Of a stretch of 64,000 bases of DNA, positions 23,958 to 33,753 are shown one piece after another. The stretch is from Flavobacteriales bacterium (GTDB lineage: Bacteria > Bacteroidota > Bacteroidia > Flavobacteriales_D > Sanyastnellaceae): NCBI GenBank assembly GCA_002863125.1, contig PKEB01000006.1, positions 1-64,000 of the forward strand, written 5' to 3'. How positions within the stretch are numbered: position 1 is the stretch's first letter; the number at the start of each line of letters is the position of its first letter. A program made the translations under genes and the position numbers. Under the pieces are notes generated by a model. It was given only the letters and a program-made list of their open reading frames with translations, searched no databases and had not been told where the DNA came from.

Positions 23958-25427
23958 ATGAAAACACGCCTTCTTCTCATTGCTTCATTTTTCTTGAACA
24001 GCTGCGCTGCGCAAACCTTTTCCGAGGCCATGGACGAAGCCATGGAAACGCATGGCGTGATGGGCATGTCGGCCCTTATTATTTGCGATGGGGAAATCGG
24101 GGAGGCGTATTACGGTGGACTCCGGAATTACGAGAACGACTGGCCGGTTGATGAAGCGACGCGCTACCGCATTGCCTCCATTTCCAAAAGCGTCACCGCC
24201 ATGGGGTGCATGAAACTCGTGGAATCGTCGGTGCTCGATCTGGATCTTGACATCTCGGAATACCTGCCGTTTGACGTCAACAACCCCAACCATCCGGATG
24301 CCACGATCACGCTTCGAATGCTGCTCAGCCACACGTCCAGCGTACAGGACGGCGACGGCTACAGCCCGTTTCTAACGGCAACCTACCAAAGCACGAACAA
24401 CCTGCCATCGCTCGGTGAATTGCTGGAACCCACCGGAACATGGTACACCTCAAACATGTACCGCACGGAGGTCCCCGGGACTTATTATGCCTACAGCAAC
24501 TTGAATTTTGGCTTGGTCGCTACAGTTATGGAGGCTGCTGCCGGACTGCGGTTTGATGTGCTCATGGACGAGCTGATTTTCCAACCCATGGGACTCGGGT
24601 GTTCGTACGATGTCGGCGCGCTGGAAGGGATTGAAAACCTGGCCGCGCTCTACCGCAACCAAGGCGGATGGGTGGCCCAAGCCGATCAATACAACGGCGT
24701 GAGTCCCGGCTCGCCTGAATTGGCCGCATACACTCCCGGCAGCAACGGTTCGCGATTCGCCCCACAAGGCGGGCTGCGCGCCAGTGCGGCGGAACTCTAC
24801 GAATTGATGGCGGTCCTATTCAACAGCGGCATCGCCTCAAACGGCACCGCGGTGCTGGCCCCCGAAACCGTGGAGGCCATGCTCACCGAGCACTGGACCT
24901 ATGACGGCAGCAACGGCAACAATTACTACAACCTGTTCAACAGCTGGGGGCTGGGGATCCAGCGCGTCACCAACACCGCCATGGGCGACATCGTCTTCCC
25001 GGAATTACAGATGTGGGGGCACCCAGGCGAGGCGTACGGACTGATCAGCGATTGGTACTTCGACCCGGTTGCCAAGGACGGCGTCATTTTCTTGACCAAC
25101 GGCGCCTGGAATGGGTACAGCTTCGGAAACAGCTCTGCGTTCTACACCTTGGAAGAGGATGTATTCGACGCTGGGGAAGAAGCGCTGGATTGCACGGCGG
25201 ATGTGGCAACGGCTGCAGTCACTTCAGCGCCGGTTGTGCCGAATTTCGGGCGCCCTGGGGAGGCCATTGCGTGCCACGGCACCGGCGCCATGCTGTGGCA
25301 AGACGCACTGGGCAAAACCGTTGCACAAACCCCCGCTCAGCGCAGCAGCGTCATCCCAACGTTGCCTGCAGGGAGCTACTTTATTAGGATGGAAGGGCAA
25401 AAACCTGTGCGGTTCACGGTGCTGTGA
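23958..25427 (+). CDS. Secreted serine hydrolase of the beta-lactamase/penicillin-binding fold
   Basis: A 489-residue exported protein. Signal sequence to about residue 19. The catalytic domain shows SISK (S-x-x-K nucleophile motif at about residues 75-78), YSN (about 180) and HPG in place of KTG (about 356). This is the class C beta-lactamase/esterase/D-aminopeptidase superfamily; most environmental members are esterases or peptidases rather than beta-lactamases. The last 60 residues (LPAGSYFIRMEGQKPV) resemble the end of a T9SS type A domain. It starts 11 nt after the previous gene, so they may be co-transcribed. Confidence 0.85.
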   Translation: MKTRLLLIASFFLNSCAAQTFSEAMDEAMETHGVMGMSALIICDGEIGEAYYGGLRNYENDWPVDEATRYRIASISKSVTAMGCMKLVESSVLDLDLDISEYLPFDVNNPNHPDATITLRMLLSHTSSVQDGDGYSPFLTATYQSTNNLPSLGELLEPTGTWYTSNMYRTEVPGTYYAYSNLNFGLVATVMEAAAGLRFDVLMDELIFQPMGLGCSYDVGALEGIENLAALYRNQGGWVAQADQYNGVSPGSPELAAYTPGSNGSRFAPQGGLRASAAELYELMAVLFNSGIASNGTAVLAPETVEAMLTEHWTYDGSNGNNYYNLFNSWGLGIQRVTNTAMGDIVFPELQMWGHPGEAYGLISDWYFDPVAKDGVIFLTNGAWNGYSFGNSSAFYTLEEDVFDAGEEALDCTADVATAAVTSAPVVPNFGRPGEAIACHGTGAMLWQDALGKTVAQTPAQRSSVIPTLPAGSYFIRMEGQKPVRFTVL

Positions 25428-25985
25428 TCAGTTGACCGTGTAAATCCACATGGGCGGCAGGTTGCGGAACACTGAACGCACCCGACGGAACGCAAACCGG
25501 CGGTAATGCCGTTCCATCATCCGGGGAAAATACGTAAACCACCGGTACACCGCCCCGGCATCCGTGCGCTTTTGCAAGGTCGCCATTAACGGCTGCATCA
25601 CCGGGCTGGGCAGGGTAAACGGCAAGCCGGATACGATCAAATCAATCCGCGGCCAACCGCGTTCTTCCACATACGCATCCAAATCCGCAGCGCTGCCTTG
25701 AATGATTTCAAACCGGTCCCCATACGCTGAACGCAAGTGCGGGATGTAATCGGGATTCAATTCGATGACGATGACGTTGCACGACTCCGGAACGTTCGCG
25801 AAGAGCTCGCGCGTGAAGCAACCGGTCCCCGGCCCCAACTCCACCACATACGCCTGTTGGCTCAGGTCGATGCCCTCGAACATGGCCCGGCTGGCACAGC
25901 GACTGCTGGGAATCAAACTCGCATTCCGCCGAGGATTGCGAAGGAAATTCCAGATGAACGTGCGCGTGGTGTGCGAGCGAGGCAT
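25428..25985 (-). CDS. Class I SAM-dependent methyltransferase, phospholipid N-methyltransferase-like
   Basis: A 185-residue methyltransferase. VELGPGTGCFTRELF (about 48-62) is the SAM-binding motif I, ELNPDY is motif II and SGLPF is the post-I substrate motif. The last two resemble rRNA adenine dimethylases and the PmtA-like phospholipid methyltransferases. The short length and N-terminus (IWNFLRNPRRNASLIPSS) fit the PmtA-like group, which methylates phosphatidylethanolamine. A role as a different small-molecule methyltransferase is possible. The start at 25985 has TACATT 5 nt before it. Confidence 0.75.
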   Translation of the reverse strand: MPRSHTTRTFIWNFLRNPRRNASLIPSSRCASRAMFEGIDLSQQAYVVELGPGTGCFTRELFANVPESCNVIVIELNPDYIPHLRSAYGDRFEIIQGSAADLDAYVEERGWPRIDLIVSGLPFTLPSPVMQPLMATLQKRTDAGAVYRWFTYFPRMMERHYRRFAFRRVRSVFRNLPPMWIYTVN

Positions 25986-25996
25986 GTTCCAATGTA
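25986..25996 (-). promoter_or_regulatory. TAnnTT box 5 nt before the methyltransferase start
   Basis: TACATT (25996-25991 on the minus strand), five bases, then ATG at 25985. Confidence 0.4.
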
Positions 25997-26039
25997 CGGG
26001 GATTTTGACGGAGAGGTTGCGACCAGCGGTGGCGTGGAC

Positions 26040-26052
26040 TACCTTTTCGCCC
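26040..26052 (+). promoter_or_regulatory. TAnnTT box 7 nt before the AtoE-like transporter start
   Basis: TACCTT (26040-26045), seven bases, then ATG at 26053. Together with the box at 25986 it makes a compact divergent pair within 67 bp. Confidence 0.35.
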
Positions 26053-27438
26053 ATGCTTGAATCGCTGCTCAATCGGTACACCCGCGGCTTCCAGCGCTAC
26101 ATGCCCACGCCGCTGTCCATCGCTGTGCTCCTCACACTGGTGGCGGGAGCCTTGGCCATGCGTGGCGCCACACCACTCGAAGTCATGGGCGCCTGGGTCA
26201 ACGGCATGTGGAGCGCGGGGCTGATTCGGTTTGGCTTTCAAGCGATGTTCATGCTCGTACTGGGCCACGTACTAGCCCTCGCACCTCCCGTGCGGCGCGG
26301 CTTGGACAAAGCCGTCGTATGGGTCGTTTCGAACCCGCGATGGGCCGCTGCCAAAACCGCCCTCCTCGCCATGGCCCTCGGTTGGCTGAATTGGGGGTTG
26401 GGCTTGGTCGGCGGGGCAATTCTGGTGCGCGGCGTTATGGACATGATGCGCCAACAGGGGCGGCAAGGTGAAGTGAACTTCGGCGTCATCGGCGCCGCCG
26501 GTTACGCCTCCATGCTCGTCTGGCACGGCGGACTCAGCGGTTCCGCGCCACTCAAAGTAGCCGAGGCAGGCCACCTCCAGGAATTGGTGGGTGGAGCCGA
26601 TTGGGCCACCGCGCTGCCCGAGGCCATTGGATTGCGGGAAACCGTCTTCAGCAGTTGGAGCCTCGCGCTCACCGCAGCCGTCGCTTTGGCCGCCGTCGCG
26701 GTATTCGCTTGGTTGGGTCGCACCGTTCAGGCGGCACCCGACGACGCAGCTCGCGCTGAACCCGCACAGGCTGCTCCGGAGTCCGCACCGAAAACCCCCG
26801 CGGACCAATTGGACCAGCGCCGCGGGCTTTCGTTGCTGGCGGGCGCGTTATGCTTCGCAGGGGCCATCTGGTGGGCCCAGCAAGGACCACCGGTAAGCCA
26901 ACTCCGCTTCATCACCCCGGACTGGATCAACCTGTTGCTTTTGGGACTCGCCTTGATGGCCCATCCGTCCATGCGCGCGTTTTTGAACGCCTTGGACGAG
27001 GCCATCTCCGGCGCCTCCGGCATCCTCGTGCAATTCCCGATTTACTTCGGCATCATGGGCATGGTCACAGGGACCGAATTGGGAACGTGGTTGGCCGATG
27101 GCTTGGTGGGGGCTACCTCACGTGCTTGGCTACCCGTTGCCTTGTTCACCTCGTCGGGCGTCCTCAACGTCTTCGTGCCCAGCGGTGGCGGCCAGTGGGC
27201 CGTGCAAGGACCGCTCGTACTGGAGTCCTGCCAGGCCTTGGGATTGGACTTGCCCCGCGGCATCATGGCCATGGCGTACGGCGACCAATTGACCAACATG
27301 CTCCAGCCCTTTTGGGCGCTGCCCCTCCTCGGAATTACCGGACTAAAGGCCCGGGACATCTTGCCCTATACCCTCCTGTTGATGGTGATTGCCGGAGCGG
27401 TGATGTTGGCGGGCATGCTCATGTGGGGCGCTGGATAA
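26053..27438 (+). CDS. Short-chain fatty acid transporter, AtoE family
   Basis: A 461-residue inner-membrane transporter with about 12 hydrophobic segments. The N-terminal part (LNRYTRGFQRYMPTPLS, then MWSAGLIRFGFQAMFMLVLGH) and the C-terminal PSGGGQWAVQGP followed by GDQLTNMLQPFWALPLLG are characteristic of the AtoE short-chain fatty acid permease group. A charged loop (about residues 225-260) splits two halves. The ATG at 26053 is preferred to an upstream in-frame extension overlapping the methyltransferase gene. Substrates are probably acetate- to butyrate-type acids or acetoacetate. Confidence 0.85.
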   Translation: MLESLLNRYTRGFQRYMPTPLSIAVLLTLVAGALAMRGATPLEVMGAWVNGMWSAGLIRFGFQAMFMLVLGHVLALAPPVRRGLDKAVVWVVSNPRWAAAKTALLAMALGWLNWGLGLVGGAILVRGVMDMMRQQGRQGEVNFGVIGAAGYASMLVWHGGLSGSAPLKVAEAGHLQELVGGADWATALPEAIGLRETVFSSWSLALTAAVALAAVAVFAWLGRTVQAAPDDAARAEPAQAAPESAPKTPADQLDQRRGLSLLAGALCFAGAIWWAQQGPPVSQLRFITPDWINLLLLGLALMAHPSMRAFLNALDEAISGASGILVQFPIYFGIMGMVTGTELGTWLADGLVGATSRAWLPVALFTSSGVLNVFVPSGGGQWAVQGPLVLESCQALGLDLPRGIMAMAYGDQLTNMLQPFWALPLLGITGLKARDILPYTLLLMVIAGAVMLAGMLMWGAG

Positions 27439-27447
27439 AATGCTGCG

Positions 27448-28248
27448 ATGAAATCCAAACCCCACATCCCCGTCTTCCGCGTAGACGCCTTCGTAGCGAA
27501 AGGCTTCTTAGGCAACGTGGCGTGTGTCATGCCGCTGACGGAGTGGTTGGACGACGAAGAACTGCTGCGCATTGCCGCAGACAACGGCGTTCCGGAGACC
27601 GCTTATACGGTCAAATCTGGGAGCGAGTACCAATTGCGCTGGTTCACCCCCGACATCGAAATGGACCTGTGCGGCCACGCGACCCTCGCCGCAGGCCACA
27701 TCGTCCTCACCGAATTGGAACCCGACAGCGACTTTGTGGCATTTTCATCCGTCAGCGGCCCGCTGAAAGTAAGCCGGAAAGACGGCAAATACGCCATGCG
27801 CCTTCCCTTGCGTGACCCGCAGCCCGCGGAGCTCCCGGATGCCATCCGCGATGCGCTGAACATCCAACCGTTGGAGGTGCTGAAGGCCCGGGATTATGTC
27901 CTCGTCTACGATAACCAAGAGGACGTCACCAACATCGCCATCGACCGGCCCGTCTTCGATCAAATCAACCTAGGGACCGGAGGTGTCATCGTAACGGCAC
28001 CCGGGGTTTCCTGCGACTTTGTATCTCGGTTTTTCACCCCCCAAGCGACCATCCTCGAGGACCCCGTTACGGGCTCAGCTCATTGCTCCCTCGCCCCCTA
28101 TTGGGCCAAGCACATAGGCCACGACCACCTGCACGCCCGGCAACTTTCGGCGGAAGGCGGCGAACTCCATTGCTCGATCCGAGGAGAAACGGTCGAAATC
28201 GTGGGCGCGGCCCAAACGTCACAGCGCGGCCACCTCGCGGTGAACTAA
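27448..28248 (+). CDS. PhzF-family isomerase/epimerase-like protein
   Basis: A 266-residue PhzF fold protein, two similar alpha/beta halves. GNVACVM near the N-terminus, NGVPETAY (catalytic Glu about residue 51), DLCGHAT (about 73-79) and EDPVTGSAHC (about 206-215) are the family motifs. PhzF itself isomerises trans-2,3-dihydro-3-hydroxyanthranilate in phenazine synthesis, but no other phenazine gene is near, so another small-molecule isomerase role is more likely. It starts 9 nt after the transporter gene. Confidence 0.9.
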   Translation: MKSKPHIPVFRVDAFVAKGFLGNVACVMPLTEWLDDEELLRIAADNGVPETAYTVKSGSEYQLRWFTPDIEMDLCGHATLAAGHIVLTELEPDSDFVAFSSVSGPLKVSRKDGKYAMRLPLRDPQPAELPDAIRDALNIQPLEVLKARDYVLVYDNQEDVTNIAIDRPVFDQINLGTGGVIVTAPGVSCDFVSRFFTPQATILEDPVTGSAHCSLAPYWAKHIGHDHLHARQLSAEGGELHCSIRGETVEIVGAAQTSQRGHLAVN

Positions 28249-28273
28249 CCCCGGTGTGCCGTGTTCTTTTGGC

Positions 28274-28861
28274 ATGGCAGCACTCCTCTCCTCCTGGCCG
28301 TTGGCCATCGCTACATTTTTGGTCTCCGCCCTGATGATTGGCACCGCGTGTTCAACGCCATCGGCCGAATCAAAATTCCTCCCGCTGGTCATTGATTTCA
28401 CGACCGATGCCAGTTGGCGACCGCTGAACGACGGCGTCATGGGCGGGCTTTCCGAAGGCCGCGTCACCTGGGATGAAGGCATGCATTGGGTGGGACAAAC
28501 GCGGTTGGAAAACAACGGGGGATTCAGTTCCGTGCGCGCCGCCTGGGGCGAATACAACCTCGACGGACTCAGCTCCATCACGATCCGATGCAAAGGCGAA
28601 GGCGGCCCGTTCAAGCTCACCATGGAAATGTCTCAACGCTGGTGGATGCCCTACGCGTATGGTTCGTTCGAACCGACGGCGGACTGGCAAGACATCACCA
28701 TTGACGCCAAAGACCTGACGTGGAGCCAAGCCTTCACCGGCGACATGGAAACGCTGCCCCTCAAGCAAGCGCTCGGCAGCGTCATCCGAGTGGGTTTCAT
28801 GAAATACGACGGAACCGCCCAAGCCTTCGACCTTGAGGTCGCTTCCATCCGGTTCGAGTAG
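28274..28861 (+). CDS. CIA30 (NDUFAF1-like) domain lipoprotein
   Basis: A 195-residue protein with a hydrophobic N-terminus ending GTACS, a likely lipobox. Residues about 40-195 match the CIA30 beta-jelly-roll: WRPLNDGVMGGLSEGRV, FSSVRAAW, LDGLSSITIRCKG and the closing VIRVGFMKYDG with DLEVASIRF. Eukaryotic CIA30 helps assemble respiratory complex I; bacterial forms are mostly uncharacterised and may bind carbohydrate or protein. The ATG at 28274 is preferred to the GTG at 28256. Confidence 0.8.
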   Translation: MAALLSSWPLAIATFLVSALMIGTACSTPSAESKFLPLVIDFTTDASWRPLNDGVMGGLSEGRVTWDEGMHWVGQTRLENNGGFSSVRAAWGEYNLDGLSSITIRCKGEGGPFKLTMEMSQRWWMPYAYGSFEPTADWQDITIDAKDLTWSQAFTGDMETLPLKQALGSVIRVGFMKYDGTAQAFDLEVASIRFE

Positions 28862-28868
28862 CCTTCCG

Positions 28869-30056
28869 CTACCCTACCGAAAGCTTGCCTGCAACTTCCT
28901 TGGCTTTGGCCACCAAACCGTGCGCATCCGAATCCAACGGACCGTGCGCCAATCCCACGGCCATGCGGCGGTAAGGCCGCACACTGGGTTTGCCGAAAAT
29001 CCGGAAGTCCGTGTCGGGCAGAACGGCATCGGCAGCCACGCGCACGACGGGTGAGGCATCCGCTTGCACCCCTTCAGGCGCCAGCACCACGGCACTCGCT
29101 CCATTGCGCACGTGGTCAATGGACAACACCGGAATGCCCAGCACGGCGCGGGCGTGCAATTCGAATTCGGTGAAATTTTGGGTGCCGGCCAAGGTCACCA
29201 TTCCGGTGTCGTGCGGACGCGGCGACAATTCCGAGAAGTACACCGTGCCCTCGCTTTCAACAGTCGGGTTTTGGATGAAAAACTCCACCCCCCAGATGCC
29301 GGCGCCACGGAGCGAAGCCGTCACGGACTCAGCCATGCGCTGGGCCTCTTCCAGCAGGTGGGGTTCCATGGGCATGGGCTGCCAGCTCTCTTGGTAATCG
29401 CCGCGTTCTTGTCGGTGGCCGATGGGCGGACAAAACAACGTCGGCCCATCCTGTTGGGTGAGGGTCAACAGGGTGATTTCGTAATCGAAGTCGATGAAGG
29501 ATTCAACGATGACCTCGGCCAAGTCTCCCCGGGAACCGCTGAGCGCGTAGTCCCAAGCGCGTTGGATGTCGTCCTCGGTGCGGATGACTGATTGGCCTTT
29601 GCCCGAACTCGACATGAGCGGTTTCACCACACAGGGCATGCCGACGGCCTCGACACCCGCCGCCAATGCTGCATACGACGTGGCGTAGCGGTAGGGCGCC
29701 GTTTTCAAGCCCAACTCCGCCGCCGCCAAATCACGGATGGCCTTGCGATTCATCGTGAAGTTGGCCGCACGGGCAGATGGCACCACATGGATTCCGCGCT
29801 CCTCGTAGTCGTAAAAACGCTCGGTTCGGATCGACTCCACCTCTGGCACAATGATGTCCGGTTGGTGCTTCGCGACCACCGCATCCAACGCCTCCCCATC
29901 CAGCATGTTGATGACCTCGCAGCTATCAGCCACCTGCATGGCTGGCGCCCCTTTGTAGGCGTCGACAGCGATGACCGTTTGGCCGTAACGTTGGAGGGCG
30001 ATGACCACTTCTTTGCCGAGTTCGCCCGAGCCGAGGAGGAGGATTTTCTTGTGCAT
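28869..30056 (-). CDS. purT: Formate-dependent phosphoribosylglycinamide formyltransferase
   Basis: A 395-residue ATP-grasp enzyme matching PurT along its length. [13 protein letters not shown] opens the N-terminal domain, PEVESIRTE marks the substrate loop, [11 protein letters not shown] is the ATP-grasp P-loop, and WGVEFFI followed by [13 protein letters not shown] carries the metal ligands. It transfers formate to glycinamide ribonucleotide using ATP, a folate-free route for the third step of purine synthesis. No other purine gene is adjacent. TAACTT lies 5 nt before the start. It converges on the CIA30 gene. Confidence 0.95.
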   Translation of the reverse strand: MHKKILLLGSGELGKEVVIALQRYGQTVIAVDAYKGAPAMQVADSCEVINMLDGEALDAVVAKHQPDIIVPEVESIRTERFYDYEERGIHVVPSARAANFTMNRKAIRDLAAAELGLKTAPYRYATSYAALAAGVEAVGMPCVVKPLMSSSGKGQSVIRTEDDIQRAWDYALSGSRGDLAEVIVESFIDFDYEITLLTLTQQDGPTLFCPPIGHRQERGDYQESWQPMPMEPHLLEEAQRMAESVTASLRGAGIWGVEFFIQNPTVESEGTVYFSELSPRPHDTGMVTLAGTQNFTEFELHARAVLGIPVLSIDHVRNGASAVVLAPEGVQADASPVVRVAADAVLPDTDFRIFGKPSVRPYRRMAVGLAHGPLDSDAHGLVAKAKEVAGKLSVG

Positions 30057-30067
30057 GCCGAAAGTTA
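30057..30067 (-). promoter_or_regulatory. TAnnTT box 5 nt before purT
   Basis: TAACTT (30067-30062 on the minus strand), five bases, then ATG at 30056. Confidence 0.45.
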
Positions 30068-30111
30068 ACCCTGCTGGGCACGCTTTTCAGCATTTTTGCG
30101 ACATTCGCCTT

Positions 30112-30633
30112 ATGAAAAAAGTTCTCTGGATAGTCTTGGCCTTGGTCGCCCTCGTTTTCGGTTTTCTCATTTCCCAAGGCCTCTACCGCACCGTTGAAGT
30201 GGAGCAAGGTGAGCAAGGTGGATTCATCCTGGTCGGCGTGGAGCACGTAGGACCTTACATGGAAATCGGTGGGGCGTTTGCTAGGGTCAAAACCCAATTC
30301 CCCGACGGCGAACTCGCGGGCATCTACTACGACAACCCCGAGTTCGTTCCTGAAGATTCCTTGCGGTCCTTTGCTGGAGTGAAGGTCTCGGCCACAGAAG
30401 GATTGGAGGCGATCGCTGCCCACCCTGAATTCCGTTTGGTGGAGATCGAAAAAGGACCTGTTCTGTACACGGAATGGTCCGGAGGTTCCGGAGTAGTGAG
30501 CATGATCCTCGGCACCATGAAGGCCTACCCGGCCCTCAAAGCAGCCTGCGAAGAAACCGGCTTGTGCACGGAAAACAGCATCGCCTTCGAAGAATACAGC
30601 AACACCGGTACGCGGTACGTGATGAAGCTCTGA
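30112..30633 (+). CDS. Membrane-anchored GyrI-like/SOUL-type ligand-binding protein
   Basis: A 173-residue protein. Residues 4-22 (VLWIVLALVALVFGFLIS) form one N-terminal membrane anchor. The rest has the GyrI-like double-repeat fold: a first half around FILVGVEHVGPYMEIGGAF and a second around FRLVEIEKGPVLYTEWSGG, followed by YPALKAACEE. Related TEX264-like and GyrI proteins bind small molecules or DNA gyrase; an anchored form is typical of Bacteroidota, function unknown. GACATT lies 6 nt before the start, one mismatch from the TAnnTT box. Divergent from purT. Confidence 0.75.
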   Translation: MKKVLWIVLALVALVFGFLISQGLYRTVEVEQGEQGGFILVGVEHVGPYMEIGGAFARVKTQFPDGELAGIYYDNPEFVPEDSLRSFAGVKVSATEGLEAIAAHPEFRLVEIEKGPVLYTEWSGGSGVVSMILGTMKAYPALKAACEETGLCTENSIAFEEYSNTGTRYVMKL

Positions 30634-30636
30634 AGC

Positions 30637-33600
30637 TTAACGTTCGAAGTAAATCAATCGGGTGACATCGCCTTCATGCGCCTGAACCCGCACGACGTGG
30701 TAGCCTGCTGAATAAACGCTGGTAGGCAATTCAAACGGTTGGCCGCATTGGATGCGTTGGGTCGCCACCAACCGTCCGGACAGGTCCGAAACGCTCACTG
30801 TGACCGTTTCGTTGGTGTCTACTCCGAGGATGTTCAGCACGCCCGATGAAGGATTGGGCACGACCTTGATCTCAAAGGACGCATCGAGTTCCGGTTGGCT
30901 CATGCTCAGCTCCCCAAATGCTTGGATTTCCCACAGTGAATGGCCCCATTCGGTCGCCCGTTCAATGCCTTCCACTTGGATGTAGCGGGCGTCGACAGCC
31001 GGGTAGAACAAATCGTTCCCGCCGTCGGCCTCCGTCTCGTGAACGAGCATCGTCCAATTGACCCCGTCGAGCGACACGCGCAGCTTGTACTCGCTGGAGT
31101 AGGCGGTTTCCCATGCCAATGCAATGACATCCAAGGTGTAGACATCGAGCAAATCCACCGTGATGGTTTGCGGGTCCGAAAAGGCCGAACTCCACCGCGT
31201 AGCGAAGTTACCGTCCACCGCCTTGGCGGCTGGGTATTCCCAGCTCTCGGCACTCGTTGCCGTGACAGGCTTCAGGTAACACAGGTTGGGCACTAATTCC
31301 GACGGGTCTTCGACATCCACATCCACCTCGAGGCTGTTGTTGGTTTCGATCAGTTCGTCCCACGCACCTTCACCGTCAACGGTCGCTTGAACGGTGAAGC
31401 TGTCATATGACCCCGGTACCCAGAATGGCGAACCATCGGGGCCCTCGGTTGCACCGAGCAAGATGCACCCGCCCGCACGCAGCGTATCTGTCAAGGTGGA
31501 CGTGCTGCTCACTTGAACGCCGTTCACCGCAAACGTCAATTCCAACGGTGTGCCGGGAAGCGCGTCGCCAGTGCCCGCGTTTTTGACCAACCCGAGGAAC
31601 AGGACCGAGTCCGTTGGCATAGGGAAGCGGGGGTAATGGTAAATCCGCGTCACCTCAAAGTCCGGCGCCGGCGCTACTTCTTCCAATGTGAATGCCACAT
31701 TCAGCTCCAAGGCATCGGAGGCACCCCCAACGTGGGCCACGTAATCACCCGTTGCTACTGCATAGGCTGCAGTCGCTTCATCGTAGTAGAACAGGTCGTT
31801 GGCCGTGAGTTCAAAGTTGACCGTGGCGGTCTCGCCTGGCTGCAGTTCCACTTTCTCGAAGCCTTTCAACTCCTTTTTGGGCATCCACACATCGGTGGCA
31901 TTGTTCTCCATATACAACTGCACCACTTCCTCGCCCATGACGTCACCCGTGTTGGTGACGTCCACGCTGAATTGCACTGGTTCGCCCACCGGGAGCGCCG
32001 GCCCGTTGACCGTGAAATTGCTGTAGGCAAACGTGGTGTAGCTGAGACCAAATCCAAAGGCAAACTGCGGCGTCAGGTCCAATTCGTCATAGTACCGGTA
32101 GCCGCAATTGTAATCGTCCGAGAAACTGTCGTTCCACGCTGGCATTTGCGCGTCATCCACCGGCATGGTCACCGGCAGCTTTCCGCTGGGGTTGTATTCG
32201 CCGTAGAGCACGTCGGCAATGGCGTTGCCTCCTTCCATCCCAGGGTAGAAGGCGTACAAAAAGCCGCGAGCATTGTCAATAGCCGAAGGGATGGAACAAA
32301 TGCCACCGCTCTTCAACACGACAACGACGTTGGAATTCTCTTCAGCCAAGGCGTTGATCAAATCCTGTTGGACACCGGGCAATTCCACGGAATCATTCGT
32401 GCGGTCCACCGGTCCGGGCGGATAGTTTTCCCCTTCTTGGGTTTGATCCAGTCCCCCAACGAAAATTACATAGTCGGCTGCTGCAGCGACGTCACGTGCC
32501 GCTTGAAAGCCTGAGGTATCCGTGCTGTTGATATCGCAGCCGTTCGCCCAGAGCACTTGCTGAGCTCCGATGCGATTGACCAATCCCACATAAGGACTTA
32601 CGGCGTACGGCGGGTCCACCCAACTGCTGCCGAATCCGTCGAGCTGTGCCACTTGGGTGCTCGGTCCGACCAACGCCACGGTCATGCCATCATCTGACAA
32701 CGGCAGGATGTCGCCCTCGTTTTTGAGCAAGACAATGGCCTCCCGGCCTGCTTCGCGTGCGAGCTGCTGGTGCTCGGGGACGTTGGCGCCCGTGAAGGGA
32801 TTTCCGACCGGGAAATTGTCCATCATGCCGACCATGTACTTGGTCCGCAGCACGGGGCGCACCGCGGCATCCAAATCCGCATCGGTGATGTCGCCCGAAG
32901 CATACAACTCCTCGAGGTGGGCTTCGTACTCCGATTCATCGACGTCCATTTCCAAGTCGCAGCCGGCCTTGAGGGCCTTTTCCGCATCCCAGACCGAACC
33001 CCAATCCGACACCACATAGAACGGATAACCCCAGTGGTCCCGCAAGATTTCGGTGAGCAGTTCCGTACTCTCCGCGCTCTTGTTCCCGTTCACCAAGTTG
33101 TAGGCATTCATAACCGATAACGCACCTGCGTCTTGCATCACGCGACGGAAATTGTACCCGTAATGCTCCATCAACTGGCGCGTGCTCATGAGGTGATTCA
33201 CCGCGTGACGATTTTCCTGCTTGTTGACGCCGTTGAAGTGCTTGATTGTCGCCACGACCGGTTCGGTCTGAATACCGCGCACCAGCGGGATGTTCATGTG
33301 CGCGCACAGGAAAGGGTCCTCCCCACCTGTCTCCGGGCTGCGCCCATTGCGCGGATCGCGGCACAAGTCCAAAGCGGGACCGAGCTGCTGGTGTTTGCCG
33401 TAGGCGTGAAACTCCCGTCCCATGGCCCGGCCGATGTCGAACATCATCTCCTTGTTCCAAGACGCGGCCATCGCAATACCCGTCGGAAAAGAAGTCGCAT
33501 CCACAAACCGCACCCCATGCGGACCGTCCGACATCACGAATCCCGGGATGCCAAGCACCTCGTTGTCCGATGTCGTCCAGAAGGAATTCCGTCGAATCTG

Positions 33601-33726
33601 GTTCATTTTCTGGAGGTGGGACATCTGGTCGATCTTCTCCTGAATCAGGTCTTCGAGCGCATTTTGTCCGTTCAATGGAAGGCACATCATGAGGCCCGCA
33701 AGGGCTAGAAGGGAAAAACGAAGCAT
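30637..33726 (-). CDS. Secreted GH3 beta-glucosidase with CARDB, F5/8C and T9SS domains
   Basis: A 1029-residue secreted enzyme. Signal peptide 1-20, then a GH3 catalytic unit: GFVMSDGPHGVR, GPALDLCRDPRNGRSPE, TIKHFNGV and VVSDWGS with nucleophile Asp241. The GH3 C-terminal domain and a fibronectin-III-like domain (about 585-670, FAFGFGLSYTTF before it) follow. Then come a CARDB domain (about 690-805, with IETNNS), an F5/8 type C discoidin-like carbohydrate-binding domain (about 815-945) and a T9SS type A sorting domain. It probably trims beta-glucan oligosaccharides from the non-reducing end. It is divergent from susC and is the left edge of the glucan locus. Confidence 0.93.
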   Translation of the reverse strand: MLRFSLLALAGLMMCLPLNGQNALEDLIQEKIDQMSHLQKMNQIRRNSFWTTSDNEVLGIPGFVMSDGPHGVRFVDATSFPTGIAMAASWNKEMMFDIGRAMGREFHAYGKHQQLGPALDLCRDPRNGRSPETGGEDPFLCAHMNIPLVRGIQTEPVVATIKHFNGVNKQENRHAVNHLMSTRQLMEHYGYNFRRVMQDAGALSVMNAYNLVNGNKSAESTELLTEILRDHWGYPFYVVSDWGSVWDAEKALKAGCDLEMDVDESEYEAHLEELYASGDITDADLDAAVRPVLRTKYMVGMMDNFPVGNPFTGANVPEHQQLAREAGREAIVLLKNEGDILPLSDDGMTVALVGPSTQVAQLDGFGSSWVDPPYAVSPYVGLVNRIGAQQVLWANGCDINSTDTSGFQAARDVAAAADYVIFVGGLDQTQEGENYPPGPVDRTNDSVELPGVQQDLINALAEENSNVVVVLKSGGICSIPSAIDNARGFLYAFYPGMEGGNAIADVLYGEYNPSGKLPVTMPVDDAQMPAWNDSFSDDYNCGYRYYDELDLTPQFAFGFGLSYTTFAYSNFTVNGPALPVGEPVQFSVDVTNTGDVMGEEVVQLYMENNATDVWMPKKELKGFEKVELQPGETATVNFELTANDLFYYDEATAAYAVATGDYVAHVGGASDALELNVAFTLEEVAPAPDFEVTRIYHYPRFPMPTDSVLFLGLVKNAGTGDALPGTPLELTFAVNGVQVSSTSTLTDTLRAGGCILLGATEGPDGSPFWVPGSYDSFTVQATVDGEGAWDELIETNNSLEVDVDVEDPSELVPNLCYLKPVTATSAESWEYPAAKAVDGNFATRWSSAFSDPQTITVDLLDVYTLDVIALAWETAYSSEYKLRVSLDGVNWTMLVHETEADGGNDLFYPAVDARYIQVEGIERATEWGHSLWEIQAFGELSMSQPELDASFEIKVVPNPSSGVLNILGVDTNETVTVSVSDLSGRLVATQRIQCGQPFELPTSVYSAGYHVVRVQAHEGDVTRLIYFER

Positions 33727-33745
33727 GGGTTAATTTTTGGTCAGT

Positions 33746-33753
33746 CGAATATA
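33746..33753 (-). promoter_or_regulatory. Candidate -7 box of the GH3 gene
   Basis: TATATTCG on the minus strand, 19 nt before the GH3 start. It differs from TAnnTTTG by one base. A TTG lies 13 nt further upstream, a shorter spacing than is usual. Confidence 0.35.

Noticed and set aside
23958-25427. Antibiotic-resistance beta-lactamase
   Set aside because: The fold matches, but HPG replaces KTG and a long C-terminal extension is present; environmental esterase or peptidase activity is more likely.
27448-28248. Phenazine biosynthesis locus
   Set aside because: Only the PhzF-family gene is present; no other phenazine genes lie nearby.
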